Assembly: GCA_007128995.1 (NCBI GenBank) | Contig: SKWJ01000510.1 | Coordinates: 1-6,520, forward strand | Direction of reading: 5' to 3' | Length of the DNA: 6,520 nt | Source: Paracoccaceae bacterium | GTDB lineage: Bacteria > Pseudomonadota > Alphaproteobacteria > Rhodobacterales > Rhodobacteraceae | Part shown: positions 1 to 6,520 of the stretch, one piece after another | Position numbering within the stretch: position 1 is the stretch's first letter | How the letters are laid out: each line of letters starts with the position of its first letter | Notes under the pieces: model-generated | The model's database searches: none | What the model saw: the letters and a program-made list of their open reading frames with translations, nothing else | Told to the model about the DNA's origin: nothing | Made by a program: the position numbers and the translations under genes

Positions 1-1339
1 CCACCGCTTCCATTTCGGCAATTATGCCATTCACCACGTCGGACAAAAGCCCCTCATCCTCGCACTCGGCCATGACCCGGACCAGCGGTTCCGTGCCGGA
101 TTTCCGGATCAGAAGCCGTCCGCGCCCAAGCAACCGCGCTTTCGCGTCCTCGATGGCAGCCTGGACTTCGGTTCTCGAGAGCAGATCCACACCCGGAGCG
201 TAGCGCAGATTTTTCAACATTTGCGGAACTGGCTCGAAACTGCGGGTCAGCATTGATGCAGGCTTGCCGGTTTCGACCATTGCAGACAGGAATTGCAGCG
301 CCGCGATCATACCGTCGCCGGTGGTTGCGTAATCTGTCATGACAATATGACCAGATTGTTCGCCCCCAAGGTTCCATCCCCCCTGCCGCATCCGTTCGAC
401 CACATAGCGATCGCCGACAGAGGTGCGTTCCATCCTCAGGCCTTGCGCCGTCAGATAGTTTTCAAGCCCGAGATTGGACATGACAGTGGCAACAAGAACC
501 CCGTCTCGCAGGCGTCCTGCCTCTGCCCAGCGCTTGGCAAAAAGTGCCATGATCTGATCGCCATCCGCGATCTGGCCGCGCTCATCAATCAGGATGACAC
601 GGTCGGCATCACCGTCCAGCGAAATGCCAAGGTCAGCCCCGGTTTCCAGCACCTTGGCTGCACAACTTCTAGGATAGGTCGACCCGCAGTCCAGATTGAT
701 ATTCAGGCCATTTGGCGCGGTTCCAATCGGGATCACATCTGCCCCCAACTCCCACAAGAGTTGGGGCGCAACACGGTGGGCTGCCCCATTTGCGCAATCC
801 AGAACAATGCGCAGCCCGTTCAATTGCGTTCCGCGTGCGAGGGTTGTCTTGGCGTATTCCACATAGCGTCCGCCTGCATCCTCGATCCGCTTGGCCCGCC
901 CGATATTGGCTGGTTGCGCAAGCGCGATCTCGCGGGTCAGGATTTCTTCTATCGCGCTTTCATCTGCATCGGATAGCTTGAATCCGTCGGGGCCAAAGAA
1001 CTTGATCCCGTTATCCTGATGCGGGTTGTGGCTTGCAGAAATCATGATCCCAAGATCAGCACGCATCGAGCGGGTCAGGAACCCGACTGCAGGCGTCGGC
1101 ACTGGCCCAAGCAGAAGAACATTCATACCCGTGCTGGTAAGTCCTGCTGTCATGGCCGTTTCAATCATATAGCCGGATAGGCGCGTATCCTTTCCGATGA
1201 CAACCCGATGGCCGTTGCTGCCATCACGCCGGAAATGGCGGCCAGCGGCCGCGCCCAGCTTCAACGCCATCTCTGCGGTCATCGGATGGCTGTTCGCCGT
1301 TCCGCGCACCCCGTCTGTGCCGAAAAGTTTGCGCGTCAT
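1..1339 (-). CDS. glmM: Phosphoglucosamine mutase GlmM (3' end just cut by window edge)
   Basis: This cytoplasmic enzyme converts glucosamine-6-phosphate to glucosamine-1-phosphate, the step before GlmU in UDP-GlcNAc synthesis for peptidoglycan and LPS. From the ATG at 1339 the minus strand reads 446 codons without interruption. The family is about 445-450 aa, so only a codon or so and the stop are missing. The N-terminus is [13 protein letters not shown], typical of GlmM. Visible motifs are the phosphoserine loop SASHNP (101-106, with Ser103 as the expected phosphorylated residue), the metal loop DGDADR (242-247; Asp242, 244 and 246), the sugar-binding loop GGEQSG (325-330) and the phosphate-binding RKSGTEP (412-418). 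The A in DGDADR, where E. coli has G, I recall as normal in alphaproteobacteria. The start codon overlaps the folP stop, so the gene is probably cotranscribed and translationally coupled with folP. No promoter of its own is evident. The identification is very secure. Confidence 0.97.
   Translation of the reverse strand, partial: MTRKLFGTDGVRGTANSHPMTAEMALKLGAAAGRHFRRDGSNGHRVVIGKDTRLSGYMIETAMTAGLTSTGMNVLLLGPVPTPAVGFLTRSMRADLGIMISASHNPHQDNGIKFFGPDGFKLSDADESAIEEILTREIALAQPANIGRAKRIEDAGGRYVEYAKTTLARGTQLNGLRIVLDCANGAAHRVAPQLLWELGADVIPIGTAPNGLNINLDCGSTYPRSCAAKVLETGADLGISLDGDADRVILIDERGQIADGDQIMALFAKRWAEAGRLRDGVLVATVMSNLGLENYLTAQGLRMERTSVGDRYVVERMRQGGWNLGGEQSGHIVMTDYATTGDGMIAALQFLSAMVETGKPASMLTRSFEPVPQMLKNLRYAPGVDLLSRTEVQAAIEDAKARLLGRGRLLIRKSGTEPLVRVMAECEDEGLLSDVVNGIIAEMEAV
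743..766. repeat. Perfect 9-bp inverted repeat inside glmM
   Basis: CCCCAACTC (743-751) is followed by a 6-base loop and then GAGTTGGGG (758-766). In the glmM message it forms a GC-rich hairpin over the codons for PQLLWELG (192-199). No T-run follows in either direction, so it does not look like a terminator. It may be a coding coincidence. Confidence 0.6.
1336..1339 (-). other. ATGA stop/start overlap joining folP to glmM
   Basis: The four bases ATGA on the minus strand contain both the glmM start (ATG, 1339-1337) and the folP stop (TGA, 1338-1336). Only a loose purine-rich stretch (GACGGGG, inside the end of folP) precedes the glmM start. This arrangement usually means terminating ribosomes re-initiate on the next gene, which would tie GlmM output to FolP translation. 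The overlap is seen directly; the coupling is inferred. Confidence 0.85.
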
Positions 1340-2352
1340 GCCTGCACCCCGTCTTTTTCTTTGTTGAGCCCCTGCCAAACTGCAAGCGCCTGCCTTGTTT
1401 CTTCCACGTCATGCACACGAATGATCTGTGCTCCTTGCGACGCGGCATGCAGTGCCACGGCGACGGATCCCGCCACACGCGCCTCTGCCTGCTCCACTCC
1501 GCTCAGGGTTCCGATGAACCGCTTGCGCGAAGCTCCCAACAGGATAGCACAGCCTGTTTCATGCAACAGGGCGAGTGTGTTCAGTAAGGCAAGATTGTGC
1601 TCAAGGGTCTTGCCGAAGCCAATTCCTGGATCGACGATCAGCAAGTCGCGGTCAAGTCCACCGGCTTCAGCCCGGGCAATCGCATCGTCCAGCCAGCCCC
1701 TGACATCAAGGCGAACATCTTCATAATATGGGTTTTTCTGCATTGTTTGCGGTGTGCCCTGTGCATGCATCAGACACAGCGGCGCACCCGCCAGCGCCAC
1801 CACCTTGGCCATATCACGGTCCCATGTCAGGGCTGAAACATCATTCACGATCCGGGCACCCGCCTCAAGCGCCGCACGAGCGACTGGCGCTTTCCGGGTG
1901 TCGATTGAGATCGGAACTTCTAGGCCCGTGTCACACAATCGCTGAATCAATGGTGCGGTTCGCGCGATTTCATCGTCGATGGACACTTCGACAGCCCCGG
2001 GGCGCGTTGATTCACCGCCTATATCAAGAATGTCTGCGCCTTGTTCGACCAGACGAAGCGCCTGTTCAATCGCAAGCGCGTTATCATCGAACTTGCCGCC
2101 ATCAGAAAAGCTGTCGGGGGTGACATTCAGAATACCCATGATCAGCGGTCGGTTCATATGCAAACCACAGAAGCCCTTCGGCTCCGTGGTCAGATCGTGG
2201 TCGCGGTCCAGATCAAAAGCGCGAAAACGCGATCCTGCATCTCTGGAGATTTCTTCAATCGCCGCAATTCTAAGCGCATCCTGCCCGCGCAAACGCGGGG
2301 CAGTCGGGCTGGAGATTGCAGCAGGCTGTAGACGGGGAACGCGGTAGATCAT
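1336..2352 (-). CDS. folP: Dihydropteroate synthase FolP with lineage-type N-terminal extension
   Basis: DHPS condenses 6-hydroxymethyl-7,8-dihydropterin pyrophosphate with p-aminobenzoate to give 7,8-dihydropteroate; it is the sulfonamide target. From the ATG at 2352 the protein is 338 aa. The TIM-barrel core starts near residue 66 ([20 protein letters not shown]). It carries the classical DHPS motifs: [11 protein letters not shown] (Asn76), [11 protein letters not shown] (from Asp110), SIDT (Asp151), NDVSA (Asn170-Asp171), DPGIGFGK (Asp241-Lys248), GASRKRF (Ser275, Arg276, Lys277) and RVHD (Arg312, His314). About 65 residues precede the core; they begin MIYRVP, and I recall a comparable M-x-Y-F-R-P opening in Rhodobacteraceae FolP. 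I chose ATG 2352 because AAAGAGAA lies just upstream. An in-frame GTG at 2367 would add five residues. It follows folB after 38 bp and overlaps glmM by 4 bp, so it is the middle gene of an apparent operon. Confidence 0.95.
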   Translation of the reverse strand: MIYRVPRLQPAAISSPTAPRLRGQDALRIAAIEEISRDAGSRFRAFDLDRDHDLTTEPKGFCGLHMNRPLIMGILNVTPDSFSDGGKFDDNALAIEQALRLVEQGADILDIGGESTRPGAVEVSIDDEIARTAPLIQRLCDTGLEVPISIDTRKAPVARAALEAGARIVNDVSALTWDRDMAKVVALAGAPLCLMHAQGTPQTMQKNPYYEDVRLDVRGWLDDAIARAEAGGLDRDLLIVDPGIGFGKTLEHNLALLNTLALLHETGCAILLGASRKRFIGTLSGVEQAEARVAGSVAVALHAASQGAQIIRVHDVEETRQALAVWQGLNKEKDGVQA

Positions 2353-2355
2353 GCG

Positions 2356-2363
2356 TTCTCTTT
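2356..2363 (-). promoter_or_regulatory. Likely ribosome binding site of folP
   Basis: The minus strand reads AAAGAGAA three bases before ATG 2352. It is a modest Shine-Dalgarno-like stretch, but better placed than anything before the alternative GTG at 2367, whose nearest purine run (GAGAG) lies more than 10 bases upstream. It supports the shorter FolP start. Confidence 0.45.
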
Positions 2364-2390
2364 GCACGAAGCATGAAACACTCTCAAGGC

Positions 2391-3311
2391 TCAGGTGTCT
2401 CTATAGACCTTTGGAATATGACTGCCGGGCGGGACGCATGCACCTGAGGGCAACACCAATCGTGCAGCGGCAACATGCTCTGCAAGCCACAAGGCCAGCG
2501 AAACACCGTCTTGCGCGAGTCCGTCCGGGCTGTCTGTAGAATCCAGCACAAGTTTTGAAGGCGCCCAAACGATCATCTGCCCCTGCTTCATTGCCCAGTC
2601 TATCTCGGTCCGGCTGGAAACGACCACACAGCGCGGGTCGCGCGCGGCAAGGCGCCAGGCGTTCTGTTCGATTGCCAGCAGGTTGATCCTTCGCTGCACG
2701 GCGCGATGCCCAGTTTCCGGCAGCGCCAGTGTCGGCAAACCGACACAGAGGATCACCGGCAACCCGTCTTGCTGAAGCGCATCTAACTGTCCACTGAGAT
2801 CAGGCGCATCGATTGAGGCGTTGTCAAGGAAGACGACGATCGGATGCACTGCGGTTTCAACACCCTCGGCATCGACCGCACGAAGCGGTTGCGCAGCGCG
2901 GGTGCGCACGATTTCCACCCCCAGTGCCCCGGGACCACGATCCAGTTTTTCTACCCGGACGAAAGCACGCATGGCTTGCGGTTCTAGCAGAATACGTTCG
3001 GCAATGCGTTCCGCGAGTGTTTCAAGCAGGTTCAGCCGCTCTGCCTTCAACTCCACGCTGATTGCGTCGGTGATGCGGTCATAAGACAGTATCCGATCAA
3101 CATCATCCTCAAGGGGCAAAGGATGCGGGCGCACTTCAACCACCACATTGAACCTGACACGCTGGGTATGCCCGCGCTCAGCCTGAAAGGCGCCAATTTC
3201 AACGGCCACGACATGGTCACGCAAACTGATACGATCTCTCGGATCCGCTGGGGCCGACGCTTCGGCGCGCGCTTCAGGGTGGTCAAAGGCCAGACGGATA
3301 TCGGTTGTCAT
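2391..3311 (-). CDS. folB: Dihydroneopterin aldolase FolB with long C-terminal extension
   Basis: FolB cleaves 7,8-dihydroneopterin to 6-hydroxymethyl-7,8-dihydropterin and glycolaldehyde, two steps before FolP. The protein is 306 aa against about 120 for stand-alone FolB. Residues 1-26 are a polar leader. Residues 27-138 form the aldolase domain, aligning by eye with S. aureus FolB so that the catalytic trio E22/Y54/K100 corresponds to Glu45 (GAFQAERG), Tyr77 (LSYDRI) and Lys122 (RVEKLD). NLLETLAERIAERI (94-107) is the typical helix and GVEIVR (131-136) the last strand. Residues about 150-306 are an extra alpha/beta-looking region containing VVFLDNAS, LLAIEQNAW, CVVVSSRTE, VWAPSKLV and SLALWLAEH. 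I think this resembles a degenerate amino-acid-kinase-type domain; that part is inference. Its role is unknown. The start is the ATG at 3311, with weak GAAAG upstream. It leads the folB-folP-glmM group. Confidence 0.93.
   Translation of the reverse strand: MTTDIRLAFDHPEARAEASAPADPRDRISLRDHVVAVEIGAFQAERGHTQRVRFNVVVEVRPHPLPLEDDVDRILSYDRITDAISVELKAERLNLLETLAERIAERILLEPQAMRAFVRVEKLDRGPGALGVEIVRTRAAQPLRAVDAEGVETAVHPIVVFLDNASIDAPDLSGQLDALQQDGLPVILCVGLPTLALPETGHRAVQRRINLLAIEQNAWRLAARDPRCVVVSSRTEIDWAMKQGQMIVWAPSKLVLDSTDSPDGLAQDGVSLALWLAEHVAAARLVLPSGACVPPGSHIPKVYRDT
2729..2746. repeat. Perfect 7-bp inverted repeat with 4-base loop inside folB
   Basis: GTGTCGG (2729-2735), loop CAAA, then CCGACAC (2740-2746). 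It falls in the part of folB that encodes the C-terminal extension (CVGLPT, 189-194). It is not followed by a T-run on either strand. It is recorded only as visible structure; no function is claimed. Confidence 0.5.
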
Positions 3312-3492
3312 AGGGGTTACTTTCAGCGCAAGGGTGCCCCCTGTTTAACGCTGATACAAGACAGCACAATGATAAATCCCGCCCAAAATCAGCGAGAATA
3401 CGACATAAGTCCGGGCAACTGTCATTGTGCCGCATGCCGTGAGGATCGCATATCACTTCGACAACGGGGATCTTCGTGTGAGGTGCCAATCC

Positions 3493-4518
3493 CTAGCTAC
3501 GGTAAAACAGATGCGCCCCGATATGCGTGGTCTGGGTAAAGCGAGAGGCCCAGCCCGGATTGACGGCATAAGTATGAAAATACAGAGCACCTTTGGTCAG
3601 AGCCCGATGCCCACCATCCGACATCACCTGGGCGATGCGCCGCGCAACTGCCGCTGCCCGACGATTGGGCATCGCTTCAGAATTTCCATCACATGCAAAG
3701 CTGAACTGGCAGCCACCAATCCGACCAGATTGCGCGCCCTGATAGACAACACCACAGATCGCGTCCGGAAATTTACCGGACTCAACACGGTTGAGAATGA
3801 CTTCCGCAACAGCGAACTGGCCACGAATGCTCTCTCCCCGCGCTTCGTGATAGATGGCTGTCGCAAGGCAAGTTTCCTGCTCTGTCAATGGACGCGCATT
3901 TACCGTGCGCAGCCAGTTCCGGCTGTATTCCACATGCCGAAATGCCAATGCGGCCGGGCGGCTCGGTGGGCGCTTCGACGCGCGCGGGGCAAGTTCGGAT
4001 TCCGGATGATGCGGTACTCTGACTGACTCTACAGATGGCAGCGGCGCACTGGAGGTCGTCTCTGGCACAGTCACACTGCGCTTGCGTATCTCTGGCTGGG
4101 GCTGTGCAGCCGCGGTGGGGGAACGCTTCACGGCTTCACTGCGCGGGTTGCGGGCTTCAGCAGGATTGTCAGGGTAAACGCCAAACCGCGAAAGGGGTAG
4201 TGCGACCGTGCGCTCCACATCAAGGCTTGCAAGCTGCACAGTCTCCGGTCCGGCAATGTCGGTCATTACCGCATTGCGCCGCGTCGGGTTGGATTTCTGG
4301 ATCGATTGCATAACCAGCACGGCGTGCCGGTTCGCCTCTAGCGTCGAATCTTCGAGACGGGATCCAACGCTTGGCAGGGCGATCACTACCGTCAGGGCAC
4401 AAACAGCTGTAAACGTGACCCGTTTCCGAGAGACGCAATGCCGGTTCAATCCTGCCCGCGCCCCTATGGCCCTGCTTTGCGCGAAAAAGCCAAAGCTCTT
4501 AGCCACTGGCGTCGTCAT
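3493..4518 (-). CDS. Membrane-anchored SleB-like cell wall hydrolase (Hydrolase_2 family)
   Basis: This is a probable peptidoglycan hydrolase of the family that includes the spore cortex-lytic enzyme SleB. From ATG 4518 the protein is 341 aa. Residues 1-34 are basic and 35-50 (FTAVCALTVVIALPS) form one hydrophobic segment, giving an N-in signal anchor or uncleaved signal. Residues about 80-200 are a low-complexity linker rich in Pro, Ser, Arg and Glu. Residues 211-341 are the catalytic domain: ATAIYHEARGES with the expected catalytic Glu225, then QFAVAEVILNRV, GGCQFSFACDG and LYFHTYAVNPGW. Cys217, 255, 270 and 276 could form disulfides in the periplasm. The start is uncertain: ATG 4536 (+6 aa) and TTG 4578 (+20 aa) are in frame. 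I prefer 4518 because codons upstream look non-coding, although its GGTGGA lies unusually close to the ATG. It stands alone between gaps of 190 and 181 bp. Its substrate bond is not known from sequence. Confidence 0.88.
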   Translation of the reverse strand: MTTPVAKSFGFFAQSRAIGARAGLNRHCVSRKRVTFTAVCALTVVIALPSVGSRLEDSTLEANRHAVLVMQSIQKSNPTRRNAVMTDIAGPETVQLASLDVERTVALPLSRFGVYPDNPAEARNPRSEAVKRSPTAAAQPQPEIRKRSVTVPETTSSAPLPSVESVRVPHHPESELAPRASKRPPSRPAALAFRHVEYSRNWLRTVNARPLTEQETCLATAIYHEARGESIRGQFAVAEVILNRVESGKFPDAICGVVYQGAQSGRIGGCQFSFACDGNSEAMPNRRAAAVARRIAQVMSDGGHRALTKGALYFHTYAVNPGWASRFTQTTHIGAHLFYRS

Positions 4519-4631
4519 TCCACCAGAGTCTGTCATGCATTTTATCAAGGCGCATTCAGCAGCGCGCCCCGTCCCCAATCATTTTTGTCGCAGTCCAGCG
4601 GTGGAGGTATCAGAAATTTATCAATTGGTCC

Positions 4632-4660
4632 AGATTAATGGCTACTCTCGCAAATGTGAA
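4632..4660 (-). promoter_or_regulatory. Possible sigma-70-type promoter for the cell wall hydrolase
   Basis: The minus strand carries TTCACA (4660-4655, five of six matches to TTGACA), exactly 17 bp, then TAATCT (4637-4632, three of six matches to TATAAT). It lies about 115 bp upstream of the chosen hydrolase start. The -35 candidate sits inside the distal side of the ppdK terminator hairpin. The spacing is ideal but the -10 is weak, so this remains a tentative call. Confidence 0.28.
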
Positions 4661-4685
4661 CGGCACCAGACGATGGTGCCGCACA
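4655..4685 (-). terminator. Hairpin terminator-like structure after ppdK
   Basis: A perfect 8-bp stem, CGGCACCA paired with TGGTGCCG (4661-4668 and 4674-4681), encloses a 5-base loop. Outer TGTG/CACA arms (4655-4658 and 4682-4685) can extend it by 4 bp across a 2-base bulge. It lies 23 bp after the ppdK stop. The T-run on the minus strand is poor (TTCACATTT), so termination may be incomplete or factor-assisted. No gene converges from the other side, so the ppdK direction is the natural assignment. Confidence 0.6.
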
Positions 4686-4708
4686 CAAAACTCACTCGGC
4701 ACAGATAG

Positions 4709-6520
4709 TTAAATCTGTTCAGAGATAACAAGCTGCGCAGCCGCGAGCCGTGCAACGGGCACCCGAAACGGCGAGCAAGACACGTAGTCGAACCCCAGAT
4801 CACGGCAAAAGCGAATCGAATCAGGGTTTCCGCCATGCTCACCGCAAATCGACAAGGTCAGATCCTGGCGTGCCTTGCGGCCACGCGCCGCGCCGAGCAT
4901 GAGAAGTTCACCGACGCCGTCGAGATCAAGCGTGTGAAAAGGATCTTCCGGGAACACCTCTTGCTGCACGTAATCTGACATGAACCGCCCGGCATCATCG
5001 CGGGACAGGCCATATGTCATCTGCGTCAGATCATTTGTGCCAAAGGACAGGAAAGACGCATGAAGCGCTATATCACCGGCCCGAAGCGCCGCGCGCGGCG
5101 TTTCGACCATGACACCAATGCGATAGTCGAAATCCATCCCGGACCGGGAACGGACCTGTGCCGCGACGTGATCAATCCGTGACTTGACCAGTTCGACCTC
5201 TCGCATGGCAGATACAAGGGGTATCATGATCTCGGGTATCACCGGGGTCGCACGTCGCGACAATTCAACCGTGGCCTCGAAGATTGCCCGCACCTGCATG
5301 GCATAAATCTCGGGGATGGTCACGCCCAGACGAACCCCCCGCATGCCCAGCATCGGGTTGAATTCCGACAGTGCTTCGGCACGGCGCATGATCTCGGACA
5401 GGGGTTTGTTCAAAGCATCGGCCAGAAAGCGCAAACCATCCTTCGAGTGGGGCAGGAATTCATGCAGCGGCGGGTCGAACAGGCGAATACAAACCGGCTG
5501 CCCCTGCATGATCTCGAACAGATCAATGAAATCATCGCGCTGCATGGGCAACAGCCTGCCAAGCGCATCCGAACGGTCCTCGGGCGTATCAGCAAAAATC
5601 ATCTCGCGCATGAGGGTCAGGCGATCATCTTCGAAGAACATGTGCTCGGTCCGGCACAACCCTATCCCTTGCGCCTTGAATTCGCGGGCGATCCGGGCAT
5701 CGGCAGGTGTATCGGCATTCGCCCGGATATCAATATCGCGCCGGTCATCTGCCCATTCCAGCAGGGTGACGAAGCGATCATCAAGGGCGGGTTCCAGAAG
5801 GTCGACATCGCCCATGAGCACAAGGCCATTGGTGCCATCAACAGTCAGCATGTCACCTTCGGACAGGATACATGTGCCTGCACGCACAGTCTTGCGACGC
5901 TCATCTATCTGCATCCCGGACGCCCCGACAACGCAAGGCACCCCCAGCCCGCGTCCGATAACCGCCGCATGGCTGGTCATGCCGCCGCGTTCTGTGACCA
6001 CTGCCTGTGCGACATGCATGCCGCGAATATCTTCCGGCGTGGTTTCGCGCCGGACCAGAATACAGGCTTCATCGCGCGCGGCACAGGATTGGGCGGCAGC
6101 GGAGCTGAACACGATCCGACCACGCGCAGCCCCCGGACTGGCGGCAATGCCACGCACGAAAACGTCGTATTGTGCGCGTGGATTGATCTGACGGTGCAGC
6201 AATTCGCTCAGGGCCTTGGGGGCAATCCGCATAAGGGCTTCATCACGTTCTATGATCCCTTCATTTGCCAGATCAACCGCCACCCGAACCGATGCGCGCG
6301 ACGAACGCGGCACAGTGACCGCATCAAGCACCCAGAGTTTGCCGTCCTCGAGCGTGAATTCAATTTCCATCTCTTCCCGCAGACGCTTGCGGGCATAAGC
6401 CCCATGGCGCAGCAATTGCGCGAAAGCTTCGGGGCAACGCTCTTCCAGCGAGGGGCCGCGCTTGTCACAGGTCAGATACAGGACATCGGCGCCATCATTC
6501 ATTGCTTCCAGCCCGTGCAA
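4709..6520 (-). CDS. ppdK: Pyruvate,phosphate dikinase family protein, C-terminal 603 residues (5' end outside window)
   Basis: PPDK interconverts pyruvate + ATP + Pi and PEP + AMP + PPi through a phosphohistidine on a swivelling domain. About the last 603 of an expected 850-900 residues are visible (fragment numbering). Residues 1-115 are the end of the ATP-grasp region. Residues about 118-205 form the swivel domain with ERGGMTSHAAVIGRG, where His184 is the phosphoacceptor and Thr182 the position targeted by PPDK regulatory protein in other species. Residues about 240-600 form the PEP/pyruvate TIM barrel: RTEHMFF (Arg290), IRLFDPPLHEF (Arg346), GVMVETPRA (Glu473), SFGTNDLTQ (Asn496-Asp497) and CGEHGG (Cys559, the expected general acid). 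The stop is TAA at 4711-4709, followed by a terminator-like hairpin. The ATP-grasp end is odd: the usual L-Q-T-R reads L-D-A-V (65-68). It could therefore be a PPDK-like paralogue rather than a classical PPDK. The family call is secure; the activity is less so. Confidence 0.9.
   Translation of the reverse strand: MHGLEAMNDGADVLYLTCDKRGPSLEERCPEAFAQLLRHGAYARKRLREEMEIEFTLEDGKLWVLDAVTVPRSSRASVRVAVDLANEGIIERDEALMRIAPKALSELLHRQINPRAQYDVFVRGIAASPGAARGRIVFSSAAAQSCAARDEACILVRRETTPEDIRGMHVAQAVVTERGGMTSHAAVIGRGLGVPCVVGASGMQIDERRKTVRAGTCILSEGDMLTVDGTNGLVLMGDVDLLEPALDDRFVTLLEWADDRRDIDIRANADTPADARIAREFKAQGIGLCRTEHMFFEDDRLTLMREMIFADTPEDRSDALGRLLPMQRDDFIDLFEIMQGQPVCIRLFDPPLHEFLPHSKDGLRFLADALNKPLSEIMRRAEALSEFNPMLGMRGVRLGVTIPEIYAMQVRAIFEATVELSRRATPVIPEIMIPLVSAMREVELVKSRIDHVAAQVRSRSGMDFDYRIGVMVETPRAALRAGDIALHASFLSFGTNDLTQMTYGLSRDDAGRFMSDYVQQEVFPEDPFHTLDLDGVGELLMLGAARGRKARQDLTLSICGEHGGNPDSIRFCRDLGFDYVSCSPFRVPVARLAAAQLVISEQI

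Noticed and set aside
293..976. 227-codon plus-strand open frame opposite glmM
   Set aside because: It lies wholly antisense to a clearly intact glmM, its translation shows no recognisable domain, and long antisense frames are common in GC-rich coding DNA.
1..1339. Suspicion that glmM is frameshifted or truncated
   Set aside because: Reading the minus strand by hand from 1339 gives 446 uninterrupted codons with every GlmM motif in order. Only the window edge ends it.
2353..2390. Possible terminator or attenuator between folB and folP
   Set aside because: No inverted repeat or T-run is visible in the 38 bp, which fits cotranscription.
3395..3425. Possible folB promoter on the minus strand: ATGACA and TATTCT
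   Set aside because: The spacer is 19 bp and the -10 matches at only four positions, so it is too weak to annotate. The 181-bp gap 3312-3492 otherwise shows no hairpin terminator, RNA gene or ORF that I can support.
3427..4026. 199-codon plus-strand open frame opposite the hydrolase
   Set aside because: It is antisense to the conserved SleB-like domain, with no family resemblance and no start signal.
5316..6191. 291-codon plus-strand open frame opposite ppdK
   Set aside because: The product is Ser/Arg-rich and low in complexity, as expected for the antisense shadow of a GC-rich gene, and the minus strand encodes well-conserved PPDK motifs here.
1..6520. Mobile elements, CRISPR arrays, tRNA/rRNA genes, riboswitches
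   Set aside because: I saw no repeat arrays, transposase-like motifs, terminal inverted repeats or RNA gene signatures. The coding content is core metabolism.

Overview
The window reads as an alphaproteobacterial chromosome segment, most likely from the Rhodobacterales (Rhodobacteraceae or Roseobacter relatives). This rests on moderately GC-rich coding sequence by eye, the gene order ppdK-like / cell-wall hydrolase / folB / folP / glmM, a FolP with an extended N-terminus and a FolB more than twice the usual length. The last two are features I associate with that order. The assignment is from memory and inference, not from a search.

All five genes lie on the minus strand, so transcription runs from 6520 towards 1. 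In that direction the layout is: (i) 6520-4709, the last 603 codons of a pyruvate,phosphate dikinase (PPDK) family protein, with its start outside the window; (ii) 4708-4519, an intergenic gap with a strong hairpin that looks like the ppdK terminator and a possible promoter for the next gene; (iii) 4518-3493, a membrane-anchored SleB-like (Hydrolase_2) cell-wall hydrolase; (iv) 3492-3312, a 181-bp gap in which I see no gene and no convincing signal; (v) 3311-1, a tight folB-folP-glmM group. In that group folB and folP are 38 bp apart, and folP and glmM overlap by 4 bp (ATGA). glmM lacks only its last codon or so and its stop at the window edge. Every base over 300 bp is accounted for by these genes.

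FolB and FolP supply two steps of tetrahydrofolate synthesis (dihydroneopterin to 6-hydroxymethyl-dihydropterin, then condensation with p-aminobenzoate). GlmM makes glucosamine-1-phosphate for UDP-GlcNAc, and so for peptidoglycan and lipopolysaccharide. The neighbouring hydrolase probably acts on peptidoglycan. The folP-glmM pairing also occurs in E. coli and elsewhere. This is mostly core housekeeping DNA: I found no mobile element, CRISPR array, RNA gene or clear horizontally acquired block.

Two protein-level features deserve a second look. FolB carries a C-terminal extension of about 160 residues that resembles a shortened, motif-poor amino-acid-kinase-like domain. The PPDK-family protein keeps its phosphohistidine and PEP/pyruvate-site motifs but has lost the Q-T-R signature of the ATP-grasp domain.
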